DNA from: Ignavibacteriales bacterium
GTDB lineage: Bacteria > Bacteroidota > Ignavibacteria > Ignavibacteriales > Melioribacteraceae
Length of the DNA: 64,000 bases
Direction of reading: 5' to 3'
NCBI GenBank assembly: GCA_020635285.1
Contig: JACKAB010000006.1
Span: forward strand, 371,501-435,500
Shown here: in pieces, positions 26,999 to 37,398 of the stretch
Layout of the letters: every line of letters begins with the position of its first letter
How positions within the stretch are numbered: position 1 is the first letter of the stretch
Program-made: the position numbers and the translations under genes
Notes under the pieces: model-generated
Databases searched by the model: none
What the model saw: the letters and a program-made list of their open reading frames with translations, nothing else
What the model was told of the DNA's origin: nothing

Positions 26999-29900
26999 GC
27001 CGTTAACTTAAGAATGCTTCTTAATTTTTTTTCTAACTGATTTGTATTAATAGGTTTTGTAAACAATCCGTTAAAACCATTTTTCTCTATAATATCTCTA
27101 TCAGAAAGCATAGCATAGGCAGTAAGCGCATAAACTTTTAACTCTTTTGTGCCAATGTTACTTCTAATTTTTTTGATTGTCTGAAAACCATCCATTTTGG
27201 GCATCATTATATCCAGAAGTACTAAATCTGGCATTTCCTTTTCAAGGATTTCTAAGCACTCGTAACCGTCTTTTGCAAAAATTGGATTATAACCCAGTGA
27301 TTTAATAATTTCCCCAATTGTAAATCTTGCATCGTTATCATCATCAACAATTAAAACGTTAAAATTATCTGAATAATTTTTTATTGATTTATTATTTATT
27401 AATGATTCATTAGATTCAACAATATTTGAATTAAACGAACTATTAAAAATAGATGTATCGATTAAATCAATCCTATCTCTTATAACTTTTAATACATCTA
27501 ATGGATGATGCTGAGCTATCAGAGTAGTTTCAAAAAGTTTATTATTTATTCTCTGAACTTCTTCATCATTTGTAAACTGATGAATAAAAGAAACTATTGG
27601 AATATTTTTGGAATAAATATCTTCGCCTATTTCATTAATTATTCTGAAAGAATCAAAATAACTATTAAAGAGATCAACCATAATTAAATCCGGTTCATAT
27701 CTTTTTATTACATCGCAGATTGGCAAGCTGCCGTTTGTTTGATAAATTTTCAATTCATCGGCTAACAATTCATTCTCAAATAAATTGTATTGGTAATCAT
27801 CTATAATAAATAATATTTTTCTAAATTTTATACTTTGTTTACTTTCAATATCTTCAATAGTATTTATTATATTGATTCTGCTCCATTGCTTAGTTACGTA
27901 ATCGTAAATGTTAAAGCCAAAACCACAGTTTGCTTCTTCATCCATATTTACCAAAATTAGCGGAATCTTAGATGCAACAGTGTTTTCTTTTAGCTGATAT
28001 AAAAGTTGCCAGCCATTTTTATTTTTCATTAGCACATCTAGAATTATGAGATCAGGAGAGCTATTTAAAATTGAAATCAGACTTACTTCTTCAAGATTAG
28101 GAACTTCCACAATAATATTATTTGAGCTGAGATAATCTCCTATTAGTTTTGTTGAATCTTCTCCATCAGAAATAATTAAGGTTTTAATTTTTTGGGGAAC
28201 TAAAACTTTCTCATCAATTTTTATTTCCTTTACAACGGTTTCATTAATTGATTCTGGAATTGTTACCATAAATTTTGAACCTTTACCAAGTTCTGATTCA
28301 ACCTTTATTTCACCTTTTAAAAGACTGGAATATTTTTTACAAATTGCTAAGCCTAAACCCGTCCCGCTGAATTTCCTATTCAAGCTAGCATCCACTTGTC
28401 TAAATTCGTCAAAAATGATTTCTATATCTTCTGCGGAAATTCCAGGACCCGAATCTTCTACCTCAATAATTAGACTATTCTGTTGTGTATAAATTTTAAG
28501 TTTTACAAATCCCTGTTTAGTAAACTTGGCAGCGTTGCCAATTAAATTGTAAATAATTTGTTCTATTTTTTTTATATCAGATTTTAATAAATAATCAAAA
28601 TCATTTGGTCTTTGTATTTCAAATTTTATTTCTCTTTCTAAAAATATTGGAGAAATAAAGGATTTTACTTCGCTCACTAAATCACTTAATAAAATTTCTG
28701 ATTCTGTTAAAGTTATATTACCCGATTCCAGTTTTGAAAATTCTAAAATATTTTCTATTAAGTTCAAAAGTTTTTTCCCATTTCTTAGAACTACATTTAG
28801 ACGCTCTTTTGTTTTAGGGTGTGTTGAAGCATCTTTTAAGACCAATTCTGTTAATCCCAGTATTGAGTTCTGAGGTGTTCTTAGTTCATGAGACATATTT
28901 GCAAGAAATTGAGATTTTAGCTTTGCCGATTCCACGGCTTTTGCACGTTGAATTTCTAATTCTTCAGAACCTTTTTTCAATTTATCATGAAGTTCTAATA
29001 ATTCAGTATTCTTTTCAGTAATCTGTAAATTTTGTTTTTGATAAGCTGTATTTAAATTTTGCAGTTCATCAACTAATTTTTTTAATTTGTTAAATGCTTT
29101 TCCATTTGCAATTCCAATTGCTAACTGGTCTTTAATTTTTTCATAATATCTCAGAATTGCATTCGCGGGTTTATTTACTGAAGCAAGCTCCATTATCGCA
29201 ATTACTTCATTATTGTAAACTATTGGCAAAACGAAAAGAAAATTTATTTTAAGTTCTGTTAAACCAGTTCTTACAATTGGATGATTTTTATCGAATTCAA
29301 TTTCTATTAATTCTTTAGTATCAATTGCCCGTTTATAAATGCTGGATTCATCAATTGCTTTGTTAGTCTGATATGGGACACCATAAACAGAAAGTGGTGT
29401 TAATAAATTATTATCAAGTAAATAAATTCCACCAACATCAACACCAGTTGATGAAATAATTTTTTCTAATGTGACTTCACCAATTTCCTCAAGTGTTGGT
29501 TTTTTATTTATAAGTGAAATAAATTCGGTGTACTCTTTCTCATCATTATCTCTTTTTTCAATTTCATCAAGCATATTATTAAAAGCATTACCTAAATTTC
29601 CAATTTCATCACTAGAAATAATTTCAACTCTTTGATCTAATTTCCCTTCTGAAATTGCCAAAACTCCGTTCGAAATAAAATCGAGCTGCCTTCTAAACTT
29701 GGTTGTAAACAAAAATAAAAATACAATTGATAAAGAAATACCTGTAATTACTATTAAGAGAGTTACTATGTTCATAGTATTTCTAAAGGTTGCTACTTCA
29801 TCAGAGACTGAGAACACAATAAAATCTAATTCTTTATCAAAATAATTAACTGATTTTGGTGAAAAATGAGTTACAAATAAATCAATATTACTCGTACTCT

Positions 29901-30492
29901 CTTCATACATTTCAAAATTATTCTTATCATTTAGCTCTCGTGCTGCTTTTACTTAATGCGGGAAGATATTGTTCATTTTTACTATTATTAGAAATATACG
30001 TGATTACTCCATTATCAGAAAAGGCAATATCTGAACGTATCTTTTCTGCGAGCGTAGTTAATGAATTGGAGTTTATTACCTTCCATAAAAATATAGTTGC
30101 CATTAATTATTTTCTGTCGTACAATTAAGTTTCTATTTATCTCAAGGAATTCTCTTATGAAATTAACATCAGTAAAAATTTTTAATTCCAGATTTTAACA
30201 TAATATTTGAAGCGGTAAGAACAGAATCTTTACCTAAGTAGAATGCAAAATCCAGATTGCTATTCATAAATAATAGATTACCATTCTTATAATTTTTATC
30301 AAATTCATCATCAATTTCATAAACAAATTGTTGATATGTAAACATAAAATCATTTGCGGAATTGACTAAGTTTTTTGATTGCTGCTTTAGTAGAAGTTCT
30401 TTTGTTAAACTGTGGTAAATAATTGCTGAGCTGATTGTTATAAAAGCTATAATTGTAAAAGTTAGTAAAAGTAATTTAGCATTTATTTTCAT
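26995..30492 (-). CDS. Membrane hybrid histidine kinase with HAMP, GAF and three receiver domains (sensor part frameshifted)
   Basis: About 1,165 residues after joining; uninterrupted from 29910 to 26995 (971 residues). The N-terminal piece (30492-30169) starts MKINAKLLLLTFTIIAFITI, a membrane helix followed by a periplasmic sensor region that continues in other frames (VNFIREFLEINRNLIVRQ, EKIRSDIAFSDNGVITYI). Then come a second membrane helix, HAMP (KLDQRVEIISSDEIGNLGNA), GAF (about 150-290 of the long frame), a coiled coil, HisKA (FLANMSHELRTPQNSIL), the ATPase (VEDSGPGISAEDI, FSGTGLGLAICKKY), and three receivers, the last with LVLLDIMMPKMDG. The middle receiver is degenerate. Signal unknown. 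Confidence 0.82.
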
Positions 30493-30539
30493 TTTGATTG
30501 GAATGGTTTGTCATTGTTATAAAACCAATTTAGATTAAA

Positions 30540-30576
30540 ATATTACCCAATCACGTTTTACATGATTGGGTAATAT
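30540..30576 (-). terminator. Terminator between the secretin gene and the hybrid kinase
   Basis: A 13-bp perfect stem, TATTACCCAATCA / TGATTGGGTAATA, around a short loop, followed on the minus strand by TTTTAATC. It lies about 45 bases after the secretin stop and would close the type IV pilus operon. Confidence 0.88.
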
Positions 30577-30621
30577 TAAATTTTCATTTTCTATTTATTC
30601 ACTTAACTTTATAATTTGTTT

Positions 30622-31859
30622 TTATTTCATCATCTCTAAAGGGTTTAAGTTTATATTTCTGTAATGCCTCGTGATCTTCAATAATTTGTTTTTCGATTTC
30701 ATTTTCTTTTTTTCTGTGCTACTCTTTCTTTTTAATGTTGGCACAAGCTCACAGTGCAATAAGATTATGACTTCTTTTTTATTAACCGACATTTTATCAT
30801 ATCCGGTTAAATACCTTATCCCAAACATCCACCAAGGTAAATCTTTAAGAATTGGAATTCCTGACGAACATTAATTTCTTCATTTACAAAAGTCCGCCAA
30901 TTACTTTTCTCTTCACCATGAAGCATTAGTAAATCTGTTGAAACAACAGTCTTTTTAATTTCTGTGGTAATCTCACCTGGTAAGGCTGAACTTCTTTCAG
31001 CGCTAACTTTCAATAGCATATAATCTTGATTTTCTTCTGTGTAAATATATGGTGTTACTTCTATAATTGTACCCGTTGAAAAGAAAGCATCTATTACGTT
31101 GCCGGCAAAATCTCTTTGTTTTATTGAAATATCTGAACCTATTTGGATACGCCCTTTCATTTTATCACGAACGGTAATTTTAGGTCTGGCAATAATTTCG
31201 CCCAAGTTATTTGATTCAAAAAATTTAAATGCTCCTTCAACAGAACCGCTCCAATCACCCGATGTGAACTCGCTTAATCCATTAAGAATATATTCTGGTG
31301 GTTTTTGTTCGTTGCCTGAAGTTCCTGAAGCTTGATCTTTTCCTTCAGTAAAAGACTGAATTTTAGAACCGAGTGAAACGCCGCTGCCATTTGATAGCAG
31401 CCATTCCCAGTTTACACCTTGTTCTCTCATTTCGTTTACATCTGCCTCAAAAAATACTGCCGATATTTTCACTTCTCTTGAATCAAGAGATGCATAAACT
31501 TCGTCTGTAAGATTTTTTGATTCAGACACCTTTTTATGCACAATAAATACATTTTCTTTTTCTTCAAACATTAAATTATTGTATTGTACAATTATTACAA
31601 GTGCTTTCATAAAAGGAATTTTATTGATCTCAACACCTATTGGTGTTGTAACGTCAGCCGTACTCACAATTCTTTTGCCAACTTTCCTCTCGCTGATTTG
31701 GCTAAGAATTTCTAAGGCTTTATCAAAAGGCGTATACTCAGAAATTGTTACAAGCTCATCGGGATTAACAAACTCATTTAAAGATTTCTCTAAATCTCTT
31801 TGTCCAATTATTGGAACAGTTAGAAAAAAAGCTGCAAAAATTAATATTAGTTTTTTCAT
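30622..31859 (-). CDS. Secretin, PilQ/GspD-like outer-membrane pore (frameshifted near the C-terminus)
   Basis: About 412 residues when joined, a compact secretin. A signal peptide (MKKLILIFAAFFLTVPIIG) is followed by a short STN-like domain (PFDKALEILSQISERKVGKR) and the secretin domain (REVKISAVFFEADVNEMREQ, GEIIARPKITVRDKMKGRIQ). Near 30950-30840 the given frame looks odd, but reading across a compensating insertion/deletion and a missing G restores VIGGLFVNEEINVRQ and GIPILKDLPWWMFGIRY, the classic secretin C-terminal signature, then KEVIILLHCELVPTL. It should form the outer-membrane gate for the pilus. It is the last gene of the pilus operon, one base after the PilO/P-like gene. Confidence 0.83.
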
Positions 31860-31860
31860 T

Positions 31861-32766
31861 TTATTTACTCGTTAGTTTTTTGTCGTTTTCATTCTTTTTC
31901 TTTTCAAGTTTTAGGTTAACTTTTTCAATGATACCGCCTTTGTTAAGTATAAACTCTACTTCACTTGTTGTATAATCTATTCTAGTTAAATATCCTAAGT
32001 AAACTTGGTCGCCTTCCCATAATAAATGTGTATTGCCTGAAGCATCTGAGACATATGCTCCATCGGGTATTAATGCCAATAATTGAGCAGTTTGAACATC
32101 TATTAGATTATCTGTATTTGGTGGAATTTCATCTCTAATTAATGGGTAGAAAATATTATACAGCGGATTTGCATTAAGTTTATTTTCATTATAATTAAGC
32201 GATGCAAACATGTCATTAGAAGAATAGTAAGTTTGAGCTTCCAAAGTATAATTTACAAGGTAATGTGGAAATCCGTCATCATCAACTTCAACAAAGTTTG
32301 TTAAATTTCCTTTAGTAACTTTTTTAAGCTCTTTACTTTGTTCTATTGAATATACTAGCTTGAATAAGTCATTAAATTCAGCAGTACCCTTTAATTGATA
32401 AGTGTATTTTGAAAAACTGCCCTCTTCGGAATTTCCTACATACTCAACGTCAACATGTGAGTTTTGTGAAAAACCAGAACTTACATCTGTAACAAACTGA
32501 AAGAACCCCGATTGAGCAACGTGAGTAGGGATTATATATTTTCTTAAAGATAAAATTGAATCCATCTCAACAATTTTTTTCTTTAAGTCAGTTAGTTGAA
32601 ATTCAAGTTCCTCGGTATTTTGAGCATTTATCTTAAGTTCTTTGAGCTGTTTTTCATTTGCTTCAATTTCATTGCCTTGGAAGTAGTATGTATAAGCACT
32701 TCCAGCAATTGCAATTACTACAAATATTGCTGCTAGCAACATTGTACTTACTAATTTACGGTTCAT
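31861..32766 (-). CDS. PilO/PilP-like inner-membrane alignment protein (apparent fusion)
   Basis: 301 residues. One N-terminal membrane helix (TMLLAAIFVVIAIAGSAYTY) is followed by a coiled coil and a PilO-like domain (about 70-190, YTYQLKGTAEFNDLFKLVY). A linker leads to a C-terminal beta segment (LLWEGDQVYLGYLTRIDYTT) that recalls PilP, which in canonical systems bridges PilO to the secretin. It overlaps the upstream PilM/N-like gene by 11 bases and precedes the secretin gene by one base, matching the pilM-N-O-P-Q order. The PilP assignment rests on position and short beta motifs and is less sure than PilO. Confidence 0.68.
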   Translation of the reverse strand: MNRKLVSTMLLAAIFVVIAIAGSAYTYYFQGNEIEANEKQLKELKINAQNTEELEFQLTDLKKKIVEMDSILSLRKYIIPTHVAQSGFFQFVTDVSSGFSQNSHVDVEYVGNSEEGSFSKYTYQLKGTAEFNDLFKLVYSIEQSKELKKVTKGNLTNFVEVDDDGFPHYLVNYTLEAQTYYSSNDMFASLNYNENKLNANPLYNIFYPLIRDEIPPNTDNLIDVQTAQLLALIPDGAYVSDASGNTHLLWEGDQVYLGYLTRIDYTTSEVEFILNKGGIIEKVNLKLEKKKNENDKKLTSK

Positions 32767-34318
32767 TTCTGGGTGCTCCGCTATTAATTAAATTAAATTT
32801 TAGTGAATAAGAATATGTCTTTTCATCTCTTAATGGTTCGTATGAAATTGTGTTTAACAGTGATGAATTATTTACATCTGCAAATTCGGTTAGTACATTT
32901 CTGTTAAGTGCATAACCTTTTATACTAACTGTTCTATCAATATTAGTTTCTAAACCACTTATCCAAAAGTTTCTGCGTCTTTCCATAAAGTCGGAAACAC
33001 CAGTAAGCATATTTCCCCAAACTTCTGTACCAGCTGTGGCAGAATCAAGTATTGCCTGTGTTTCATCAAATCGACTTATTTTTGCACTTAATTGATCCAT
33101 TTCTGAAATAATTAATTCGTTTTGAGCTTTCAGTAATTTTAATCTATTTATTTCATTTTTTTGTTCTGCTATTTGTTTACTATTATCTAAAATTTCAAAG
33201 GTAAAAAAGAATGTTGCAGCAAAAAGTAATGGAAGCACAACCATACTGTGCCAGCCAAACTGAATCATTTTTTGATTTTCTACAATATATTTTGGAAGAA
33301 AATTAATACCTGAATGCTTACTTCCTTTTTCCTCAATAAATTCAATTCCAGCGGCAATAGGGAATGCAAATGCTGAAAGATTCTCTTGTTGCTCTTCAGA
33401 AAGTGATGTAATATCTACATCATTAAATTTTAACTCTGTTACATTTGCTTCAGGGAATGTTCCGTAAAATGATAAAACAAGGTTTTCAGATTTATCTTCA
33501 CCGGCAAGCAATACATTATCCAAACGTGGAATATTACCGTTCTCCATTTCAAGAAGAATTTTTGAAAAGTAAACATCATAAGTGTGAATATTGTGTGTGC
33601 CAATTTCTAATGAAGAACCAATGTGAATAAGCTTATTACCTTTTAAGAAAATCAATTTACTAGATTCATGCCCGGTATTTATGATAAGCGTGTAATCATC
33701 ATCAAAAAACTTATTTGTTTTGGTTACATAATGTGCAAGTGCTGTTTCGGAATTTTTTATTGATGCAATTTTATAATATTTTTTTCCATTATGCGCAGCC
33801 CAAGAATTAATAAAATTAACGCTTGAGTTATCTTCTCTTAAGAAAACACTGTGTAATGTATTTTCATCAATCTGGATATAATCAATTGTATCTGGAGTAA
33901 CCGTAATATTTTTTTGTTTTGCAATATCACCAATAATTGCATTAATAGTTTTTTGTTTATTAGTGTTTATATGTCCTGTAAAAATATGGTGATTAACAAC
34001 CGGATCTGTAACTACTGAAATAAATTCGGCTTTCTTTAATTCTTCAGTTCCAAAATAATTTGCGGCAAAGCTCACATCGTTTTTATCAACACTAGCAAGT
34101 TTTCCTGCGCCTTCTTCAATTCCCTCTAAGTTGAAATCTGCATCCATTCCTTTGAGTGATTGAGAATCTGATTGACTGGCCATTGGATCATTAAATTCAT
34201 GTCCCCCTGACATAATCATGGAAAATGTTTTACGTATTTTTATTCCATCTTTTTCTTTGGATAGAACAACAATCTTAGTATCATTTCCTTCTGATGAGAC
34301 ACATACAATTGGTTTCAT
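32756..34318 (-). CDS. PilM-PilN-like fusion of the type IV pilus assembly platform
   Basis: 520 residues. The first 340 or so resemble the actin-like ATPase fold of PilM (start MKPIVCVSSEGNDTKIVVL; YTLIINTGHESSKLIFLKGN as the nucleotide-binding strand). A single membrane helix follows (MVVLPLLFAATFFFTFEIL, about 355-375), then a coiled coil and a C-terminal PilN-like ferredoxin-type domain (MERRRNFWISGLETNIDRTV). In most bacteria PilM and PilN are separate proteins that bind through the PilN N-terminus, so a fusion is functionally sensible. It lies three bases after pilT and overlaps the PilO/P-like gene. Confidence 0.72.
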   Translation of the reverse strand: MKPIVCVSSEGNDTKIVVLSKEKDGIKIRKTFSMIMSGGHEFNDPMASQSDSQSLKGMDADFNLEGIEEGAGKLASVDKNDVSFAANYFGTEELKKAEFISVVTDPVVNHHIFTGHINTNKQKTINAIIGDIAKQKNITVTPDTIDYIQIDENTLHSVFLREDNSSVNFINSWAAHNGKKYYKIASIKNSETALAHYVTKTNKFFDDDYTLIINTGHESSKLIFLKGNKLIHIGSSLEIGTHNIHTYDVYFSKILLEMENGNIPRLDNVLLAGEDKSENLVLSFYGTFPEANVTELKFNDVDITSLSEEQQENLSAFAFPIAAGIEFIEEKGSKHSGINFLPKYIVENQKMIQFGWHSMVVLPLLFAATFFFTFEILDNSKQIAEQKNEINRLKLLKAQNELIISEMDQLSAKISRFDETQAILDSATAGTEVWGNMLTGVSDFMERRRNFWISGLETNIDRTVSIKGYALNRNVLTEFADVNNSSLLNTISYEPLRDEKTYSYSLKFNLINSGAPRNEP

Positions 34319-34321
34319 AGT

Positions 34322-35547
34322 TTATACCGCCTTAAATAATTGACGTATTCTTGTTTTATTATTTGCAAAAGCAATCATGTTTTCTTTGGAAATTTTTCTT
34401 TGCTGATATAACCGCATTAAGTCTTGCTCCATTGTAATCATTCCCATTGGTCCACCCTGATTCATCATCATATAAATTTCACTTGTATTATTATTTTTGA
34501 TTGCCGCTTTTACGCTTGGTGTTACAACCAAGACTTCTTTTGCCAATACTAATTTTCCTTCCAAACCTGGAACTAGTTTTTGAGAAACTACCGAGACTAA
34601 AACATCTGCCAATCTCATTCTTACTCTTTCTTGTTCAACCGGATTCACTTCAGCTATAATTCTATCAATTGATTCGATTGCCGAAGAGGTATGCAATGTT
34701 GAAAACACTTTATGACCGGTATCCGCAACTTCTAAAGCTGCTAAAATTGTATCGGGATCTCTCATTTCACCAATAATTATAATATCGGGATCTTGTCTTA
34801 ACGCTTGGGCAACACCATCTTTAAATGAAAGAACATCTCTCCCAATTTCTCTATGTTTTATAATACATTGATTTGATGTATGGACAAATTCAATTGGAGA
34901 TGCTATTACGATAACCTGGCAAGGTGTAATCTGATTATGCATATCAATTATTGAATCTAATGTTGTTGATTTACCTGATCCAGTTATACCGGTAATTAAT
35001 GATAAGCCAAATTTTATATAATTATGGTTCATTGCTTGAAGTGCATAGGGCTGGAAATCATAACTTTGAATTGCTCTAAGTTTACTTGAAATAGCACGCA
35101 TGTTAAGTGTTAGACAATCAAGGTCATAATATGCATCTGCTCTGAATCGAACATTTACATTATCTTTTACATAACGAAATGAATAACTGAAATCAAGATT
35201 TCTATTTACCATTAAATGACGATGCTGGTTTTTATTTAAAAATGCTGCTATTAAAAAAGTTGCTTCATCAAGTTTTAAATTTGGTAAATCTTTAATTCTT
35301 TGTTTAATACCTTGAATTCTGAACCAAATATAATTTGCAGATCCAGGTCCTCCAATTTCAATATCTGAAGCACCCCTATCAACCATAACAGTAAGTATAT
35401 GGTTTAATAGTTTGATTATAATATCCTTATCCTTGATGCTTAGATCTTGAGATTTTTCAATAATATAATTTGTCCTATCAAGACCTATGTAAGCATCTGG
35501 TATAGATTTTGCAAAATTACTTAATATTCTAACGCTTGATTTACCAT
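34322..35547 (-). CDS. pilT: Type IV pilus retraction ATPase PilT (start region frameshifted)
   Basis: About 408 residues. Motifs: VDRGASDIEIGG (typical ASDIH-like start), Walker A GITGSGKSTTLDSIIDMHNQ, an Asp-box region read here as VIVIASPIEFVH (usually IEDPIEF, so two acidic positions differ), QALRQDPDIIIIGEMRDPDT (Walker B) and the His box ADTGHKVFSTLHTSSA. It powers pilus retraction from the cytoplasm. In the given sequence it is joined in frame to the end of pilB, but that is produced by indels: pilB has its own stop at 35575 in another frame, and an ATG with MVNQALE lies at 35547. PilU is an alternative name. Confidence 0.82.
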
Positions 35548-35574
35548 GATTTAAGTTCTTTCTATTATTAAAAT

Positions 35575-37371
35575 TTAATCTTCCATTGTAGCAGATATAA
35601 CTTCCGCTATAGATGTTAAACCTAATTTTACTTTTTTCAAACCCATTTTCTCTTAAGTTAAGCGTTCCATCCTTTTTAGATTGAACTCTTATTTTTTCTT
35701 CATCAACTTCATTGCCCGATCGAACTATTATTTCTCTAATTTCCTTTGTAAAATAAAGAGCTTCATGGACAGCTAATCTTCCTTTATACCCTGTTTTATT
35801 ACATTTTTCACAGCCAACTGGTTCATAAACTTCATACTGTTTCCACTCTTCTACATTTAATCCATGGGCTTCCATTAAAAGTGGATCAAATTCTACAACT
35901 CTTTTTTTACAACTTGGGCAAAGTCTTCTAATCAATCTTTGAGCAACAATAATGTTAATAGCATACGCAATTAAAAAGGGTTCAACACCCATTTTAAATA
36001 ATCTTGCCACCGCACTTGGTGCATCATTTGTATGCAATGTTGAAAATGTTAAGTGACCAGTATTTGCAAGTTTAATTGCAGTTTCTGCAGTTTCTTTATC
36101 TCTCATCTCTCACCAACAAGAACAATATCAGGATCATGTCTTAATATTGCTCTAATTGCCTGCTCAAAATTCATTCTGTGACCAATCTTAAGCTGTCGCG
36201 AGCACCTTCAATAACATACTCAACTGGATCTTCAACTGTTAAAACGTTTACTGAAGGATCAATTACTTGATATAAAGCTGCTATAAGAGTTGTACTTTTA
36301 CCACTTCCGGTTGGTCCAGTTAATATTATCATTCCTTGTGGCTGATTGATTGCTTTTTCAAAAGCTTTTTTGCGTAATTAACTAAACCAAGTTTACTTAA
36401 ATCTCTAATTACGTTTCTATCATCTAATATTCTTATTACAATACTTTCAAATTTATTTTTTAGTTCTGTACCAACCATTGGCAAAACAGAAACTCTGTAA
36501 CGAATAACTACATTATCTATTTGTCTTTGTATAAAACCATCTTGGGCACTTTCACGCTCAAATCGATCAAGACCTTTTGCTCTATCTTTTACAACTGCCA
36601 TAACGGCTTCAGGTAAAGTATTTTCTTGAGTATACCAAAGCTGTAATTTACCATCAGTTCTAAAATGTATTTCCGTTTTTCTGCTGGATTTTGGGAAAAT
36701 ATGAATATCACTAACGCCTCTTCTTCTACTCCTTCAACCAAAGCACCTTCAATCAAGTTAACAAGTGCACTTTTATTGATCTCAGAATCAAGTTGTTCTT
36801 CAGAAACGTTTGCATCTTCAATGTCCACATTCATAACTTCTTCAGAAGATTCAACCATCTGAAGAAATTCATTTTGCTGTGGAACTAATAACTCAAGTAA
36901 TTTATCGTATTCTTTCTTCTTTATAAAATTGAGTTCATATTTTTTGCCTGTAAGAGAATAAGCAATTTTTGTCAAAGCTCTATCAGTTGGATCAATTGCT
37001 GCAAGAATTAATTTATCTTTAATTCTATCGTCATATTTGTAAGGCAAAACTTTGTGTTCTAAAAGTTGATTCTTAATTTCATCGCCAGCGTTTTCTAATA
37101 TTAAACGCATTTCTGTAATATTGTCCTCAGAGTACTGAGTTGGATCAAAATTTATTTCTTTGAAAGCATAGAGAATTGCAATCTCTCTGAAAACTATATC
37201 ATGATCAAATCCAAATTCTTGAACCAAAATTTGACCTAAGTTTCTTTTGGTAGTGCCTACCTCTTTGTCTTTAGTCTGAAGAGCTTTCTCCAAGATTTCA
37301 AGATCAATTATTCCTTTCTTTAATAAGAGATAACCAATCTTATCTGTCATTTCTATTTTTTCATCAACCAT
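35575..37371 (-). CDS. pilB: Type IV pilus extension ATPase PilB (three frames)
   Basis: About 599 residues when joined. The N-terminal T2SSE_N domain is intact (36589-37371; GYLLLKKGIIDLEILEKAL). The second frame continues VIRYRVSVLPMVGTELKNKF. A third frame supplies Walker A GMIILTGPTGSGKSTT and LTVEDPVEYVIEGA. The last part has IRAILRHDPDIVLVGEMRDK, LTFSTLHTNDAPSAVARLF and the zinc-type LCPSCKK / CEKCNKTGYKGR. The true C-terminus LGLTSIAEVISATMED ends at 35575 in a different frame from pilT. It drives pilus assembly. It follows pilC by 27 bases. Confidence 0.82.
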
Positions 37372-37398
37372 AATTTATTGCTCTTCTAAATATCTATT

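Noticed and set aside
34322..36106. Genuine PilB-PilT fusion protein
   Set aside because: A natural PilB stop and PilT start are visible in neighbouring frames.
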